The notes: generated by a model from the sequence alone, not told the origin. A stretch of DNA of 64,000 bases from Gimesia benthica (GCF_009720525.1 NZ_CP043930.1:868001-932000); one strand, 5' to 3'; positions 34,723 to 43,931 are shown, numbered from the stretch's first letter. Translations and numbers: made by a program.

Positions 34723-36954
34723 TCAGCCTTTCAGCAGCCAGTCGACCGCCGCGTTCTGGGAGTTCGCTTTTCCCTGAAAGAGTTCCACCTTATTCAACAA
34801 GCCTGCTGAATTATAAGTAGACTGTACCAGTTTCGGGACAGCGGCCGAGCTGCTGGCCAGCCAGAGTGCGGCGGGTTCACAAAGCGAGAGCAGGCCCGGC
34901 ACATCACCATATTTCTCGGCACCAGGCCAGAGACGCAGATCACGAATGTTCGTAATCTCTGCAAAGCGGAAGCCACCGGGATCCACGGCCAGTTGTTTGA
35001 CCAGTTCCGGTGAATGCGCACAGGCAGCAGCCGCTCTCACTCCGGAAAACCCAAAGCCTGCCACAGCGATCGACTGCGGCTGACTCTCGTGATGCTTACA
35101 ATACGCCAGGGCATTCAGAATATCGTGCACCTGTCTGGCAAAGACTGGATGATTATAGCCCAGCGTATAGCCGGCAAATTCCCGTGGATTCTTGACGACA
35201 GGCATCTCGTTAGGGGCAGGTTGAATCTGATTGAATTCGCCCTGGTACAAAACATCAATCCCGGCGACAGCAGTCCCTGCATCGACCAGCTTCTGCACAG
35301 GATCGACCAGTTTTCCATCTGCTTTGAGTAAACCGGACTTTCCAGCATCGGTCAGCCAGAGTACTACTTTCCGATTCCATTGGTCGGGCAGACAGAACAG
35401 CGCCGGCGTCACTTCACCGAATCGTTGATTCTTAATCAGTGTGTGGTACTGCTTATAACCTGTCAGCTGATCTTCAGAAATGGTTTCGGTTTCCAGATCT
35501 TCAGCCGCAGGCAGCGTACGCCCAATCATCACCTCAATCGCTCCACCCACCACGCGACGATATTCCGCCAGCGATGTCTGATCGTGGGGTGTCAGTGCTT
35601 CGATCTGGCGGGCGTTGTTGCGTGCCAGCGTATGTAGAATTTTAACTTCAGACTGCTCATCCCCCGGCGGCGCTGGATACTCCTTACTCCAGACGGTCAT
35701 TTCCTCTTTCGTCAGCGGTTTAAAGTCAGCCTCGACAATCGGTGACTCCAGCCCCAGCTTGAAGTGCTTGTTGAAAAACTCGTACATCATTGCCCGGCTG
35801 ACATAGTTGTAATTGTGAGGGAAGGAATAATATTTCCCCTCAACATCCTCCGGTGCTCCCATCATTTTGAAATGCTGCTTTAGTTCGGGCAGCCCCTTGG
35901 TTTCAATTTCTTTGGTCCAGTCATTCGCTGCCGTCATCCCCAGCGGCCGTGGCGCCACCAGTGCGGCGAACTCTACATTCCCCGTTTCGATCCGCAGATA
36001 GGTCGCGTTCTCGCAGGTACAGCCCCCCTGCATCGCAGTCGAAACCATCACCGCCGGAAAAGCCGCCTTGATACGGTCATCGATCGCAGCCAGGATGAAT
36101 GTCTGCGTCCCCCCGCCACTGGCACCGGTAATTCCAATCCGGGATTGATCCACTTCGGGCAACGAACAGACCCAGTCCAGGGCCTTGATGGAGTTCAGTG
36201 TCTGCAGCCCCAGTGCGCTGATCAGCCGCAGTTCCGATTGCGCGCTGAACAGTCCCCAGTTTTTAGCGCTCGACATCTCCGGACGCTGCTTCGCAAAACG
36301 ATGAATCAGATCGTAGCTCAGGCAGAACCCATCCGCGTAGCCCAGCATGTCATAATGGAAAACCATGCACCCCATACGTGCCAGTTCCACACAGCGGGCC
36401 TGCAGTGGATATCGACCGCCAACTTCGTATTTCTCCGCTCCTGCTTCGATATCCGCTTTGACCCGTGTTTCACCACTGTCGTAAAACCGGCCGTTCTGAA
36501 AATGACCATGCGGCGAGAGCACCATCGGCAGCGGTCCCTGCTTGCCTTTGGGGCGATACAGATTCCCCGTCACATACAGACCGGGGGAGCTTTCGAAAAA
36601 GACCTTCTCGACTGTATATTCATCCCGATCCACTTTGCCATGTACGGTGGCGTTAATCTTTGTGTTTTCAGGCTCAGGCCAGACGCCGGCTGCGACTTTA
36701 ATCTGCCGCCGCACATATTCAGCACGCTCCTCCCAGGCTTCAGGAGATTCACTCGGGGTGAAGGGGAAATAACCATTCAGATCTTTCAGTTCTCCCAGCC
36801 GACTGTCTTTGAAACCGGGGCCCTGCTCTGCCGCAAACACACTTCCCGCCGGGGACCCCGCCTGCAGCAATCCTGCTGACAATAAAGCCCAGCCGATATT
36901 CTGTAATGCTTCTCTGCGCTCGATTGAGAACTGATCGTCTTTCTGCAACATCAT
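34723..36954 (-). CDS. Secreted alpha/beta hydrolase, acetyl-xylan-esterase-like, two-domain
   Basis: A 743-residue predicted exported hydrolase. The N-terminus has a twin-arginine-like start (ERREALQNIGWALLSAG) as seen in many planctomycete secreted enzymes. The first alpha/beta-hydrolase domain (about residues 110-400) includes PMVLSPHGHFQNG, the nucleophile elbow GITGASGGGTQTF with Ser, and APRPLGMTAANDWTKEIE. A second similar unit lies at about 520-740 (KVVLWLTDAGKSGLLK, QSIAVAGFGFSGVRAAAACA), where the elbow GFSG lacks a proper GxSxG, so it is probably inactive. Carbohydrate acetyl esterase is likely; the substrate is unknown. Confidence 0.7.
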   Translation of the reverse strand: MMLQKDDQFSIERREALQNIGWALLSAGLLQAGSPAGSVFAAEQGPGFKDSRLGELKDLNGYFPFTPSESPEAWEERAEYVRRQIKVAAGVWPEPENTKINATVHGKVDRDEYTVEKVFFESSPGLYVTGNLYRPKGKQGPLPMVLSPHGHFQNGRFYDSGETRVKADIEAGAEKYEVGGRYPLQARCVELARMGCMVFHYDMLGYADGFCLSYDLIHRFAKQRPEMSSAKNWGLFSAQSELRLISALGLQTLNSIKALDWVCSLPEVDQSRIGITGASGGGTQTFILAAIDDRIKAAFPAVMVSTAMQGGCTCENATYLRIETGNVEFAALVAPRPLGMTAANDWTKEIETKGLPELKQHFKMMGAPEDVEGKYYSFPHNYNYVSRAMMYEFFNKHFKLGLESPIVEADFKPLTKEEMTVWSKEYPAPPGDEQSEVKILHTLARNNARQIEALTPHDQTSLAEYRRVVGGAIEVMIGRTLPAAEDLETETISEDQLTGYKQYHTLIKNQRFGEVTPALFCLPDQWNRKVVLWLTDAGKSGLLKADGKLVDPVQKLVDAGTAVAGIDVLYQGEFNQIQPAPNEMPVVKNPREFAGYTLGYNHPVFARQVHDILNALAYCKHHESQPQSIAVAGFGFSGVRAAAACAHSPELVKQLAVDPGGFRFAEITNIRDLRLWPGAEKYGDVPGLLSLCEPAALWLASSSAAVPKLVQSTYNSAGLLNKVELFQGKANSQNAAVDWLLKG

Positions 36955-37106
36955 CGCCCCGCTTTCCTGGATGGATTAACGTATCAGAGTCGTCTTGCTG
37001 AACCCTCAGCAGGTAAGGAATACATCCAGTCTAACCGGAAAACAGCAGGCCATGCCAGCCTGAGCAGACTTTTTAACGACAGTGATCACTCTCGTCCCGG
37101 AGAGGC

Positions 37107-37952
37107 TCAACCGCGCTTTCGCACCCAGACCACGCCGCCGATCACCACGACCAGGCCAATCCCTGCTGCCAGGCTCCAATATAAGGAAAAGGATTCGGGT
37201 TGAGGTGCCGGATGATAGCTGGGGACATGCAGCTGTTTCCCCTTCGCGAGGGAATCGGGATGGTTCGGAAACCCGGTGGCTTTGATACTCAAATCTTTCC
37301 AGAGCACCTGGACCGGCGTTTCCGGATCACTCTGCTGAGCTCCCAGACGCAGCAACTCCACGTCGGCGGTTCCCAGTTCCACCTGCCGCAACTCACGAAA
37401 CTCATTCGAGGAATCCTCCGTGACCAGGAACTTCAAGAATCCCCCAGTCCGAACCAGTTTTAATTTCCCGGAATTGACGCTGGTGTCATACAGTTTCACA
37501 TCATAGTTGCGTTTCTCATCCACCGTACTTGAGAGCATGGTACTGAAGACATGCTTCTTTTCCGGACGCAGCAGACGTCCCAGCGCGACTGCTGACCCAG
37601 CCTCGTCATTCAGTTTCAGGTAGAGACTCGGTCCCATCCCATAGCCGGCTTTCGGATCCTTCCAGACGGGCACTTCGTAAGCAGCAGTGATTTCAAAATC
37701 CCCCTCAATCTGGAAACGGGGGCTGATCCCCAGCGCGGGAAGCTTATGTCCTGCAGGAAGTCGGAACAGCAAACCTTCGGGACGGGGCTGAAACAATCGC
37801 ACTGTCCCCCTGCCAAGGGGAACGAGCAGCTTATTATCGAACTCTTCCCCACGAAAGCTGAAATAGGCTTCGCGCGTCTCGGATTGCGCCAGCACCGGCG
37901 CAGGAACGCCTCCCAGAATCAGGATCAACACAGCAGTGAAAGAACACTTCAT
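37107..37952 (-). CDS. Membrane-anchored secreted protein (DUF1583-like)
   Basis: A 281-residue protein with signal peptide (FTAVLILILGGVPAPVLA) and a C-terminal membrane anchor (SLAAGIGLVVVIGGVVW) ending in the basic RKRG. The beta-rich middle part contains EGDFEITAAYEV and GYGMGPSLYLKL, resembling the planctomycete DUF1583 family, whose function is unknown; this assignment is tentative. The ATG overlaps the stop of the upstream DUF1559 gene as ATGA, which implies translational coupling and a shared pathway. Confidence 0.6.
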   Translation of the reverse strand: MKCSFTAVLILILGGVPAPVLAQSETREAYFSFRGEEFDNKLLVPLGRGTVRLFQPRPEGLLFRLPAGHKLPALGISPRFQIEGDFEITAAYEVPVWKDPKAGYGMGPSLYLKLNDEAGSAVALGRLLRPEKKHVFSTMLSSTVDEKRNYDVKLYDTSVNSGKLKLVRTGGFLKFLVTEDSSNEFRELRQVELGTADVELLRLGAQQSDPETPVQVLWKDLSIKATGFPNHPDSLAKGKQLHVPSYHPAPQPESFSLYWSLAAGIGLVVVIGGVVWVRKRG

Positions 37953-38977
37953 ATGCCTGCCCCTGAGGTCGCTTCGCCTCCGGCTCGGGTTCCCAGGGCA
38001 CGCCAGAGTTCATCATTGATATTTTCATTGACGAAACGCACGCTCCCATCTCCCATCAATACATTGACCCCTCCTGTGTGCCAACTGGTCGCATTCAGGA
38101 TCACTCCGTCCCAGGTAAAACCATTTTTGCAGTTCGTACGATTGGGGGTCCGTACATGGTTATAGCGGGTCCAGTTCATATTCCCCGCCAGCCAGGTCTG
38201 TCCCGACTCCACATCGTACTGATAAGCCCCCGCGGTCTGCGGAGTCAGGCGGCCGCAGGCATCACTGAACTGGCTCTCGGTCCAGACTCCCTGCAGATTA
38301 TACAGGTCGGAAAGTGGATCGATGAGCGTATCATCCCAGCTTCCTTTAACATGTTCGCTGAACATCGCCGTGTTGGTGAGCCCGTCTTTGACATCGTCCA
38401 GTTTCACACTGCTGATCTGTCCGAACATGCCATTCCCGTCCCGCCCGGACCAGGAACTTCCGTTGCACGTGCGATAATTATTGGGCCCCCAGCGACTCTG
38501 CAGACGATCCAGATCACTGGGACAGAGAAAGACTTCCAGTCGGGCCGCAGCAGCGGGGCCGTTAATGACCTCATCAAATCGACGGGCCAGTTCCTGCTGA
38601 TCGTCGTTGGCCGCATTCACAAACGGATCGAATGGGGCCACATTGAAATTGAGCTGGTTATAAACCACTGACTGATCCAGGTAAGGCAGCAGCATGGCAT
38701 GCGCGGAATAGCGACGGTCTTCGAGAGTCCCCAGTGAAGAGACAGGGCCGTCATAGTCGAGGCCAACCCCAAACGGGAGTACCGAGTGCGCTTCATGATA
38801 AGACTGAACGGCAATCCCCAGCTGATGCAGATTATTGGAGCACTGCATTTTACGTGCAGCTTCACGCACGGCCAGAACCGCGGGGATCAACAGTGCAATC
38901 AGCAGACCGATAATGGTGATTGTCACCAGAATTTCAATCAGGGTGAATCCGCACCTTTTTGAGTGGTTAGTAGACAA
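37949..38977 (-). CDS. DUF1559 pilin-like (pseudopilin-type) protein
   Basis: A protein of the large planctomycete DUF1559 family. The N-terminus has a type IV prepilin cleavage and methylation site (RCGFTLIE) and a hydrophobic helix, and the C-terminus has the family signature HTGGVNVLMGDGSVRFVNENI. The middle contains NYRTCNGSSWSGRDG. The start is TTG, with AAAGGGGAT about nine bases upstream. It is a candidate substrate for the prepilin peptidase at 18.3-19.4 kb. It is followed without gap (4-base overlap) by the DUF1583-like gene. Confidence 0.9.
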   Translation of the reverse strand: MSTNHSKRCGFTLIEILVTITIIGLLIALLIPAVLAVREAARKMQCSNNLHQLGIAVQSYHEAHSVLPFGVGLDYDGPVSSLGTLEDRRYSAHAMLLPYLDQSVVYNQLNFNVAPFDPFVNAANDDQQELARRFDEVINGPAAAARLEVFLCPSDLDRLQSRWGPNNYRTCNGSSWSGRDGNGMFGQISSVKLDDVKDGLTNTAMFSEHVKGSWDDTLIDPLSDLYNLQGVWTESQFSDACGRLTPQTAGAYQYDVESGQTWLAGNMNWTRYNHVRTPNRTNCKNGFTWDGVILNATSWHTGGVNVLMGDGSVRFVNENINDELWRALGTRAGGEATSGAGI

Positions 38978-39713
38978 CGGGGCGATCCCCTTTCTCTTTA
39001 ACGCCAGAACTCAGCTGAGCCTGTCTGGCGACAGATCATGAATTGAATGCCTGCACTCAGTAAGACCTTCCCTGCACTTACTTTTCTTCACCTAATCTAA
39101 AATTTACATAAATTTACCAGAAAATTTTGATTTTCACGGGTAGGAAAACATGCTCAGTATACAACTAATTAGTGGCAACCTGATATTGGTCAGACTTTCA
39201 GAGATAGACAACTATCAAACAACTACTGGTTGTTATCCGTGTATCTACCTATCTCTCTCTGGTTCCGATTCGCTCGTTAACAGGGTTTCTTGAGTTTTCA
39301 GAGCCTGTTTTTGAATCTGCCGGCCTGATCTATGAACATTTTATCAAATATTCAGAAAAACATCAGTCAGCCCGTTTTAATTAGACAAATTATAAAGCGT
39401 TGTTATTTAGCCACTTATAAATAGTTTTTTTGACTTTCTCCACAAAACCCGTTGAGGGGCTGTTGAAACGCGATTGTTTTTAGGGCCCCATACTTGTCCT
39501 GTACACGCTAGTATACTAGAATAAGGGCACATACAAAATTCAGGACTTTTTAGTTTTTCACAATAACACCCTCTTCTGTTATTTTCCTGAATCCGTATGC
39601 GGCTTTTTTCTTAACTCAGGTCCGGTGTGGCCTGAGGCAACAATGAGAATTCCTGGCCGTCTCAGGAATCAATGATTAGTTCACCTTAGAATTCAGAAAC
39701 GAGGTACTTTGTT
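38978..39713. other. 736-base AT-rich divergent spacer upstream of lexA
   Basis: A long divergent spacer, richer in A and T than its surroundings. It contains the 12-base palindrome at 39508-39519, a ten-base palindrome ACTAATTAGT at 39164-39173 and a small inverted repeat AACAAC/GTTGTT at 39218-39234. No open frame with a ribosome binding site was found and no clear well-spaced promoter. Confidence 0.5.
39508..39519. promoter_or_regulatory. lexA: Perfect palindrome CTAGTATACTAG upstream of lexA
   Basis: A 12-base perfect dyad 195 bases before the lexA start. It is a candidate LexA operator because lexA genes are normally self-regulated. It does not match the known E. coli CTGT-N8-ACAG or Bacillus-type GAAC-N4-GTTC boxes, so this would be a different box. 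Confidence 0.45.
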
Positions 39714-40316
39714 ATGGCAGGCACCAAAGCAAACCTTACCCAACGACAGCAGGAGATCTACGATTTCCTGAAAGACAAAATTATCAATCGTGGCTACGGC
39801 CCCACCGTGCGTGAAATCGGAGCCAACTTTGGCATCCGCTCTCCCAATGGTGTGATGTGTCACCTCAAAGCCCTTGAGAAAAAAGGGTTGATCACCCGCG
39901 AGTCTCACATGTCTCGTGCGATTCAGCTCTGTGACCACTCCCAGAAGCGGACTCGTCTGCCTCTGGCTGGTCAAATCGCTGCCGGCAGTCCCGTACTCGC
40001 CGTACAGGATGATGAGCACATCGACTTCGGACCACTGTTCGACCCAGATGATCAGTTCTGCCTGAAAGTCAAAGGGGTCTCCATGATCGAAGATCAGATC
40101 GCTGACGGAGATTACGTCATCGTCCACAAACAGAACACCTGCAAAGAAGGTGACATTGTGGTTGCTCTGGTCGATGGTCAGGAAGCGACTCTGAAACGCT
40201 ACTACTCAGAAGGCGACCGGATCCGTCTCGAACCTGCTAACTCCAGCATGCAGCCCATTTACTCCAAAAATGTGGACATCCTGGGAGTCGTTACCGGCGT
40301 CATCCGTAAATACTAA
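39714..40316 (+). CDS. lexA: LexA repressor (SOS regulator)
   Basis: A 200-residue LexA. The winged-helix DNA-binding domain has LTQRQQEIYDFLKDKI and the recognition region GIRSPNGVMCHLKALEKKG. The cleavage site Ala90-Gly91 is in AAGSP, and the S24-type catalytic dyad is Ser123 in VKGVSMI and Lys161 in EATLKRYYS, so RecA-stimulated self-cleavage should work. GAGG lies nine bases before the ATG. A strong bidirectional terminator follows. Its operator in this organism is not known; a palindrome upstream is a candidate. Confidence 0.95.
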   Translation: MAGTKANLTQRQQEIYDFLKDKIINRGYGPTVREIGANFGIRSPNGVMCHLKALEKKGLITRESHMSRAIQLCDHSQKRTRLPLAGQIAAGSPVLAVQDDEHIDFGPLFDPDDQFCLKVKGVSMIEDQIADGDYVIVHKQNTCKEGDIVVALVDGQEATLKRYYSEGDRIRLEPANSSMQPIYSKNVDILGVVTGVIRKY

Positions 40317-40370
40317 GCTGCGAATTCAGCCCCTGGCTCATTGAGTCACAGGCTGGCAAAGCTCAAATAA

Positions 40371-40405
40371 AAATGCTCTGGTAATTCACCAGAGCATTTT
40401 TTTTT
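40371..40405. terminator. Bidirectional terminator between lexA and the sigma-54 regulator
   Basis: AAATGCTCTGGT (40371-40382) pairs with ACCAGAGCATTT (40388-40399), a 12-pair perfect stem with a five-base loop, followed by a long T-run. The A-rich left side also provides a T-run on the minus strand. Confidence 0.9.
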
Positions 40406-40439
40406 CACTGTATCACAAACAGCCAGCGATCCCTGCACT

Positions 40440-41834
40440 TCAGCCGGCAGCGCGGGTCTGGTACTGATTCAGCTTGTTATACAGTGTCTTTAAGGCAATT
40501 CCCAACTCGGCAGCACACTTGGGTTTGTCTCCATCGTGCTTATCCAGAACGTGATAAATCACTTCCATCTCGATATCACGTAATGTCTTACCTTCCATCC
40601 CTTCGGTCCAGTTCACACTGGTAGAACCCGACATCGGAACGGAAGAATTTCGTGTCAGATTGGAAGGCAGATCCGCAGGCTGGATCTGCACGCCATCCCA
40701 CAGAATCACGGCATGCTCCAACGCATTTGCCAGTTCCCGCACGTTCCCTTTCCAGTCGTATTCCTGAAGAATTTCGACGGTCTCAGGAGCCAGAATATCC
40801 TGGGGAATGGAATCTTTTTTCAGATGCCGCTTGAGCAGTACCCGGGAAATTTCCGGGATATCACCTTTCCGCTCCCGCAACGCAGGCAGATTGATCTCGA
40901 ACGTATTCACCCGGAAATAGAGGTCTTCACGGAAGGTTCCCTCACCGACCATTTCCTGCAGATCCCGGTTGGTTGCACAGACGATTCGCACATCAACGTG
41001 GAAGGTCTCGCTGTCACCCACACGACGGACTTCGCCGGACTCCAGAAACCGCAGCAATTTGACCTGCATGGTTTTATCAAGCTCACCCAGTTCGTCCAGG
41101 AACAGGGTTCCGCCGTTTGCAATTTCAATCAACCCTTTACGGGGAGTATCTGCACCGGTGAATGCACCTTTACGATGACCGAACAGTTCGCTCTCTACCA
41201 GGTTTTCGGGCAGGGCACCACAGTTCACAGGCACAAACGGCATTGAGGCACGGGCACTCAAATCGTGAACACGACGTGCCACCAGTTCTTTACCGGTCCC
41301 GGTTTCACCCAGAATCAACGCGGTCGAGTCGGTCGGTGCAATCTTCTCGATCAGCTTTTTCACTCGCAGCATCGGTGGAGTTTCGCCCACGATCTGACAC
41401 GGGCCTTCCACACTTTTCAACCGTGACTCGAGTGCGAAGTTCTTGTTCTGCAGCGAGCGTTTGTCAGCCACTTTCTGCAGAACGGTCGCAATATCAATCA
41501 GCTTACAGGGCTTAGGCAGGAAGTCATACGCGCCGCGGCGGATCGCCTGGATCGCTTCGTCAATACTCCCGTGACCGGTGCTGATAATCACTTCGGTTTC
41601 AGGAGAGACTTTATTGATATGATCAATCACATCCCAGCCACTTAAGCCAGGCATCCGCAAGTCGACAATCGCTGCGTCAAATGTGATTTTATCCAGTGCC
41701 GTCAATGCCGACTGACCGTCCTCGCAGATGGTAACATCATGTCCCATCCGGGGCAGTTCGATGCGCATCACCTCGCGAATGGCTGCTTCATCATCGACAA
41801 ACAAGACCCGTAATTTATTAACCGAATTACTCAA
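40440..41834 (-). CDS. Sigma-54-dependent response regulator (NtrC family)
   Basis: A 464-residue NtrC-type activator. The receiver domain (residues 8-120) has Asp14-Asp15, phospho-acceptor Asp58, Thr86 and Lys108. The AAA+ domain (about 145-385) has Walker A GETGTGKE, the sigma-54 contact loop GAFTGA and GGTLFLDELGELD. The C-terminus has a Fis-type helix-turn-helix (CAAELGIALKTLYNKLNQY). TTG at 41834 was chosen: AAGGAG lies six bases upstream, whereas the ATG at 41882 lacks a site. The histidine kinase gene lies upstream on the same strand, so they are a likely pair. A flagellar cluster follows the kinase's other neighbour, which suggests flagellar control. Confidence 0.9.
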   Translation of the reverse strand: MSNSVNKLRVLFVDDEAAIREVMRIELPRMGHDVTICEDGQSALTALDKITFDAAIVDLRMPGLSGWDVIDHINKVSPETEVIISTGHGSIDEAIQAIRRGAYDFLPKPCKLIDIATVLQKVADKRSLQNKNFALESRLKSVEGPCQIVGETPPMLRVKKLIEKIAPTDSTALILGETGTGKELVARRVHDLSARASMPFVPVNCGALPENLVESELFGHRKGAFTGADTPRKGLIEIANGGTLFLDELGELDKTMQVKLLRFLESGEVRRVGDSETFHVDVRIVCATNRDLQEMVGEGTFREDLYFRVNTFEINLPALRERKGDIPEISRVLLKRHLKKDSIPQDILAPETVEILQEYDWKGNVRELANALEHAVILWDGVQIQPADLPSNLTRNSSVPMSGSTSVNWTEGMEGKTLRDIEMEVIYHVLDKHDGDKPKCAAELGIALKTLYNKLNQYQTRAAG

Positions 41835-41935
41835 CTTGTGCTCCTTCTTCCTGCTTTGACATCCTGTCAAAGAGAAAGCCATTTAACAAATTTCTTAACC
41901 GAATGGTATTCTGGAAGGAATCGGGGAAAGGCTCT

Positions 41936-41976
41936 GAAAAGCAGTTGTTCCTGAAAGGAGGCCCCGACTGCTTTTC
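41936..41976 (-). ncRNA. Hairpin in the kinase-regulator spacer, possible attenuator
   Basis: GAAAAGCAGT (41936-41945) and ACTGCTTTTC (41967-41976) form a ten-pair stem with a 21-base loop. No T-run follows on the minus strand, so it looks like a processing or attenuation element upstream of the regulator. Confidence 0.4.
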
Positions 41977-41988
41977 GAGGATCAACGT

Positions 41989-42096
41989 TCACACTGACCT
42001 CTCCGGAACCGGAAGATCAGCCACGACCTTTCTCTGCACGAGTTGCATCAGATCGGGATAGGAATTATCGAGAGCAATCTGCTGTACAGAGAACAT
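41989..42096 (-). CDS. Possible 35-residue small protein between kinase and regulator
   Basis: An ATG at 42096 preceded by AGGAG with a seven-base spacing opens a short frame of 35 codons (beginning MFSVQQIALDNSYPDLMQ) ending at 41989. The ribosome binding site is as good as any in the window, and a Met four bases away in another frame stops after 11 codons. The protein is neutral, with no signal or membrane segment. It could be a real small protein or a leader peptide of the regulator transcript; no homologue was recognised. Confidence 0.45.
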   Translation of the reverse strand: MFSVQQIALDNSYPDLMQLVQRKVVADLPVPERSV

Positions 42097-42224
42097 CCAT
42101 TTTCTCCTGTATCGTTAACTTTGTGTGAATCATTAGTGGGGAGAGACGTGTAATATCAGATTTTGAAAATCGTGGCAATCGGAGAATCAGAGAAAAACGG
42201 TTCTCCAGCAGGCTTTCTAAATCT

Positions 42225-43787
42225 TTATGCAGCCTTGTTTTGCAGCTTGGCTTTTTTAGGAAGCTCCACAAAAAATGTACTCCCTCTTCCCGGCCCTGCG
42301 CTTTCGACTTCGATCTCACCACCGTGGTCCTTCACGATCCGATGCGTGATCGACATGCCCAGTCCGGTGCCAGTTCCATCGGTCCGCTGAGTAAAGAAGG
42401 GATCGAACAGACTATCCATGACTTCCGGCGACATACCACAGCCGTCGTCTTTGAAAATGAGCGTCACAGAATCGACATGCTCACGAACCTGGATCTCCAG
42501 ACTGCCCCCTATCTCCATGGATTCCAGGGCATTGGTCATGATATTGAGCACAACCTGTTTGATCTCGGCTGGATTGAACTCGGCCCAACAGGCTCCCGGC
42601 GGGGAAAACTGGATATTCCGTCCTTTGAGACGTTTGATCAGGCTGACCATCGAACAGACCTCTTCAATGACGGCCACCAGATCATTTTCGCTGCGAACCG
42701 AATTCTGACCGCGGGAGAAGTCGAGCAGTTTGGAGGTAATGTCCCGACAGCGCATTGCTTCGCGTTGAATCAGCCCCAGATACTGCTCTACAACATCCAG
42801 ATCATCCTCCGGGCAGTGTGGCTTCAAATCTCCCATCCGGCCCTGCAGGGATTCGGAAGCCATGGAAATCGCAGAGAGCGGATTATTGATCTCGTGGGCC
42901 ACCCCGGCAGCCAGCACACCGATTCCCGCCAGTCGCTCAGACCGCACCAGTTGCCTGCTGCGCTCATCCACTTTGTGATTCAATTCATCCCGTTTTTCCT
43001 TGAATCGCTGCGTCATTTTATTAAAGGCTTCGGCCAGTTCGGCCATTTCATCTCGTGATTTGATTTCGAAATGATGGTCAAAATGACCCTGGGCCACAAT
43101 GCGAGCTCCGGAGTGCAGTTCCTGGATGGGAGCCAGGACGGTTTTGTAGCCATACCAGATCAGACAGCCAAAGGTAATAAACACGATCAGACATGTGACC
43201 CAGACCAGGTTATAGCGGGAACGATAGACCCGCGATGCCCGCTCAATCACCGATTTCATGCTGGAAGGGACTTCTTTGACTTCCAGAATCAGGCTTTCCA
43301 GATGGGCCACTTCCAGGATCATCTGCTCAGCAACCTTCAGCCTCTGCTTGGGATCTTCCAGCTGCTCCGACATCAGGGAGAGGTGGTCCAGGCGTTTCAT
43401 AACAGCACTGTGTTGACTGAACTGGGAGTTAACAAATCCGCGCCACGTCGACAGGGAAGGATCCGGCAGGCGATCGACCTTCTGCAGAAAGCCTGGAATT
43501 TCGTTATCTTTCACATCCTGCAGCTGTTCTTTAAATTTCTGCTGATAATGGGCACTGGCAGCGGGACGGGAATGACGGATCTTCTGCAGCGGTTCATTCA
43601 GGGAGACGACGGATACGATCAGTCGATCGCGATCGGGCAGGTTGTCCAGCGAGTATTTAAAGTCTGCCACCGTATTTTGATAGGAAAGCAGACCGGAAAC
43701 GGCACCATAGGCCAGCAGGATCAGCATGAAGAAGATAATCCCCAGTCCGACCCCCAGTTTCCGCCTGATTGTTTGTGTAAAGAACAC
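42225..43787 (-). CDS. Membrane sensor histidine kinase with HAMP domain
   Basis: A 520-residue sensor kinase. Two transmembrane helices flank a periplasmic region of about 145 residues: residues 12-34 (LGVGLGIIFFMLILLAYGAV) and about 182-203 (LVWVTCLIVFITFGCLIWYG). A HAMP domain (QELHSGARIVAQGHFDHHF) and a coiled coil follow. The H-box is HEINNPLSAISMASESL. The ATP-binding domain has DDGCGMS and GTGLGMSITHRIVKDHGG. It belongs to the NtrB/ZraS-like group that pairs with sigma-54 activators. The regulator gene lies downstream, and PP2C and flagellar genes lie upstream. Confidence 0.88.
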   Translation of the reverse strand: MFFTQTIRRKLGVGLGIIFFMLILLAYGAVSGLLSYQNTVADFKYSLDNLPDRDRLIVSVVSLNEPLQKIRHSRPAASAHYQQKFKEQLQDVKDNEIPGFLQKVDRLPDPSLSTWRGFVNSQFSQHSAVMKRLDHLSLMSEQLEDPKQRLKVAEQMILEVAHLESLILEVKEVPSSMKSVIERASRVYRSRYNLVWVTCLIVFITFGCLIWYGYKTVLAPIQELHSGARIVAQGHFDHHFEIKSRDEMAELAEAFNKMTQRFKEKRDELNHKVDERSRQLVRSERLAGIGVLAAGVAHEINNPLSAISMASESLQGRMGDLKPHCPEDDLDVVEQYLGLIQREAMRCRDITSKLLDFSRGQNSVRSENDLVAVIEEVCSMVSLIKRLKGRNIQFSPPGACWAEFNPAEIKQVVLNIMTNALESMEIGGSLEIQVREHVDSVTLIFKDDGCGMSPEVMDSLFDPFFTQRTDGTGTGLGMSITHRIVKDHGGEIEVESAGPGRGSTFFVELPKKAKLQNKAA

Positions 43788-43931
43788 ACTGACCTCCGTG
43801 TCACAAGTCCTTCAGAGCCTCTGAAATAAGTGCCAGATCATACCGGATTCACTGCAGAAGTCCAATGTTAAATCGGCAATATCCTGCAGGTGTACAAAAA
43901 GGACAGACGGGGCATCCATACCGACTGACGT

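Larger units (their letters stand above)
41835..42224 (-). other. 390-base spacer between the kinase and the regulator
   Basis: Transcribed as part of a probable operon on the minus strand. It contains a possible 35-codon gene and a hairpin, listed separately. The rest has nothing clear. Confidence 0.5.

Noticed and set aside
36145..36879. + strand frame of 244 codons opposite the esterase-like gene
   Set aside because: The esterase has a signal sequence and a nucleophile elbow; the opposite frame has no supporting signal.
39430..39440. TTGACT before lexA as a -35 element
   Set aside because: No -10 hexamer at a suitable distance could be found; left unassigned.
42240..43058. Long + strand frame opposite the histidine kinase
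   Set aside because: The kinase has complete H-box and ATP-binding motifs; the opposite frame has no domain.
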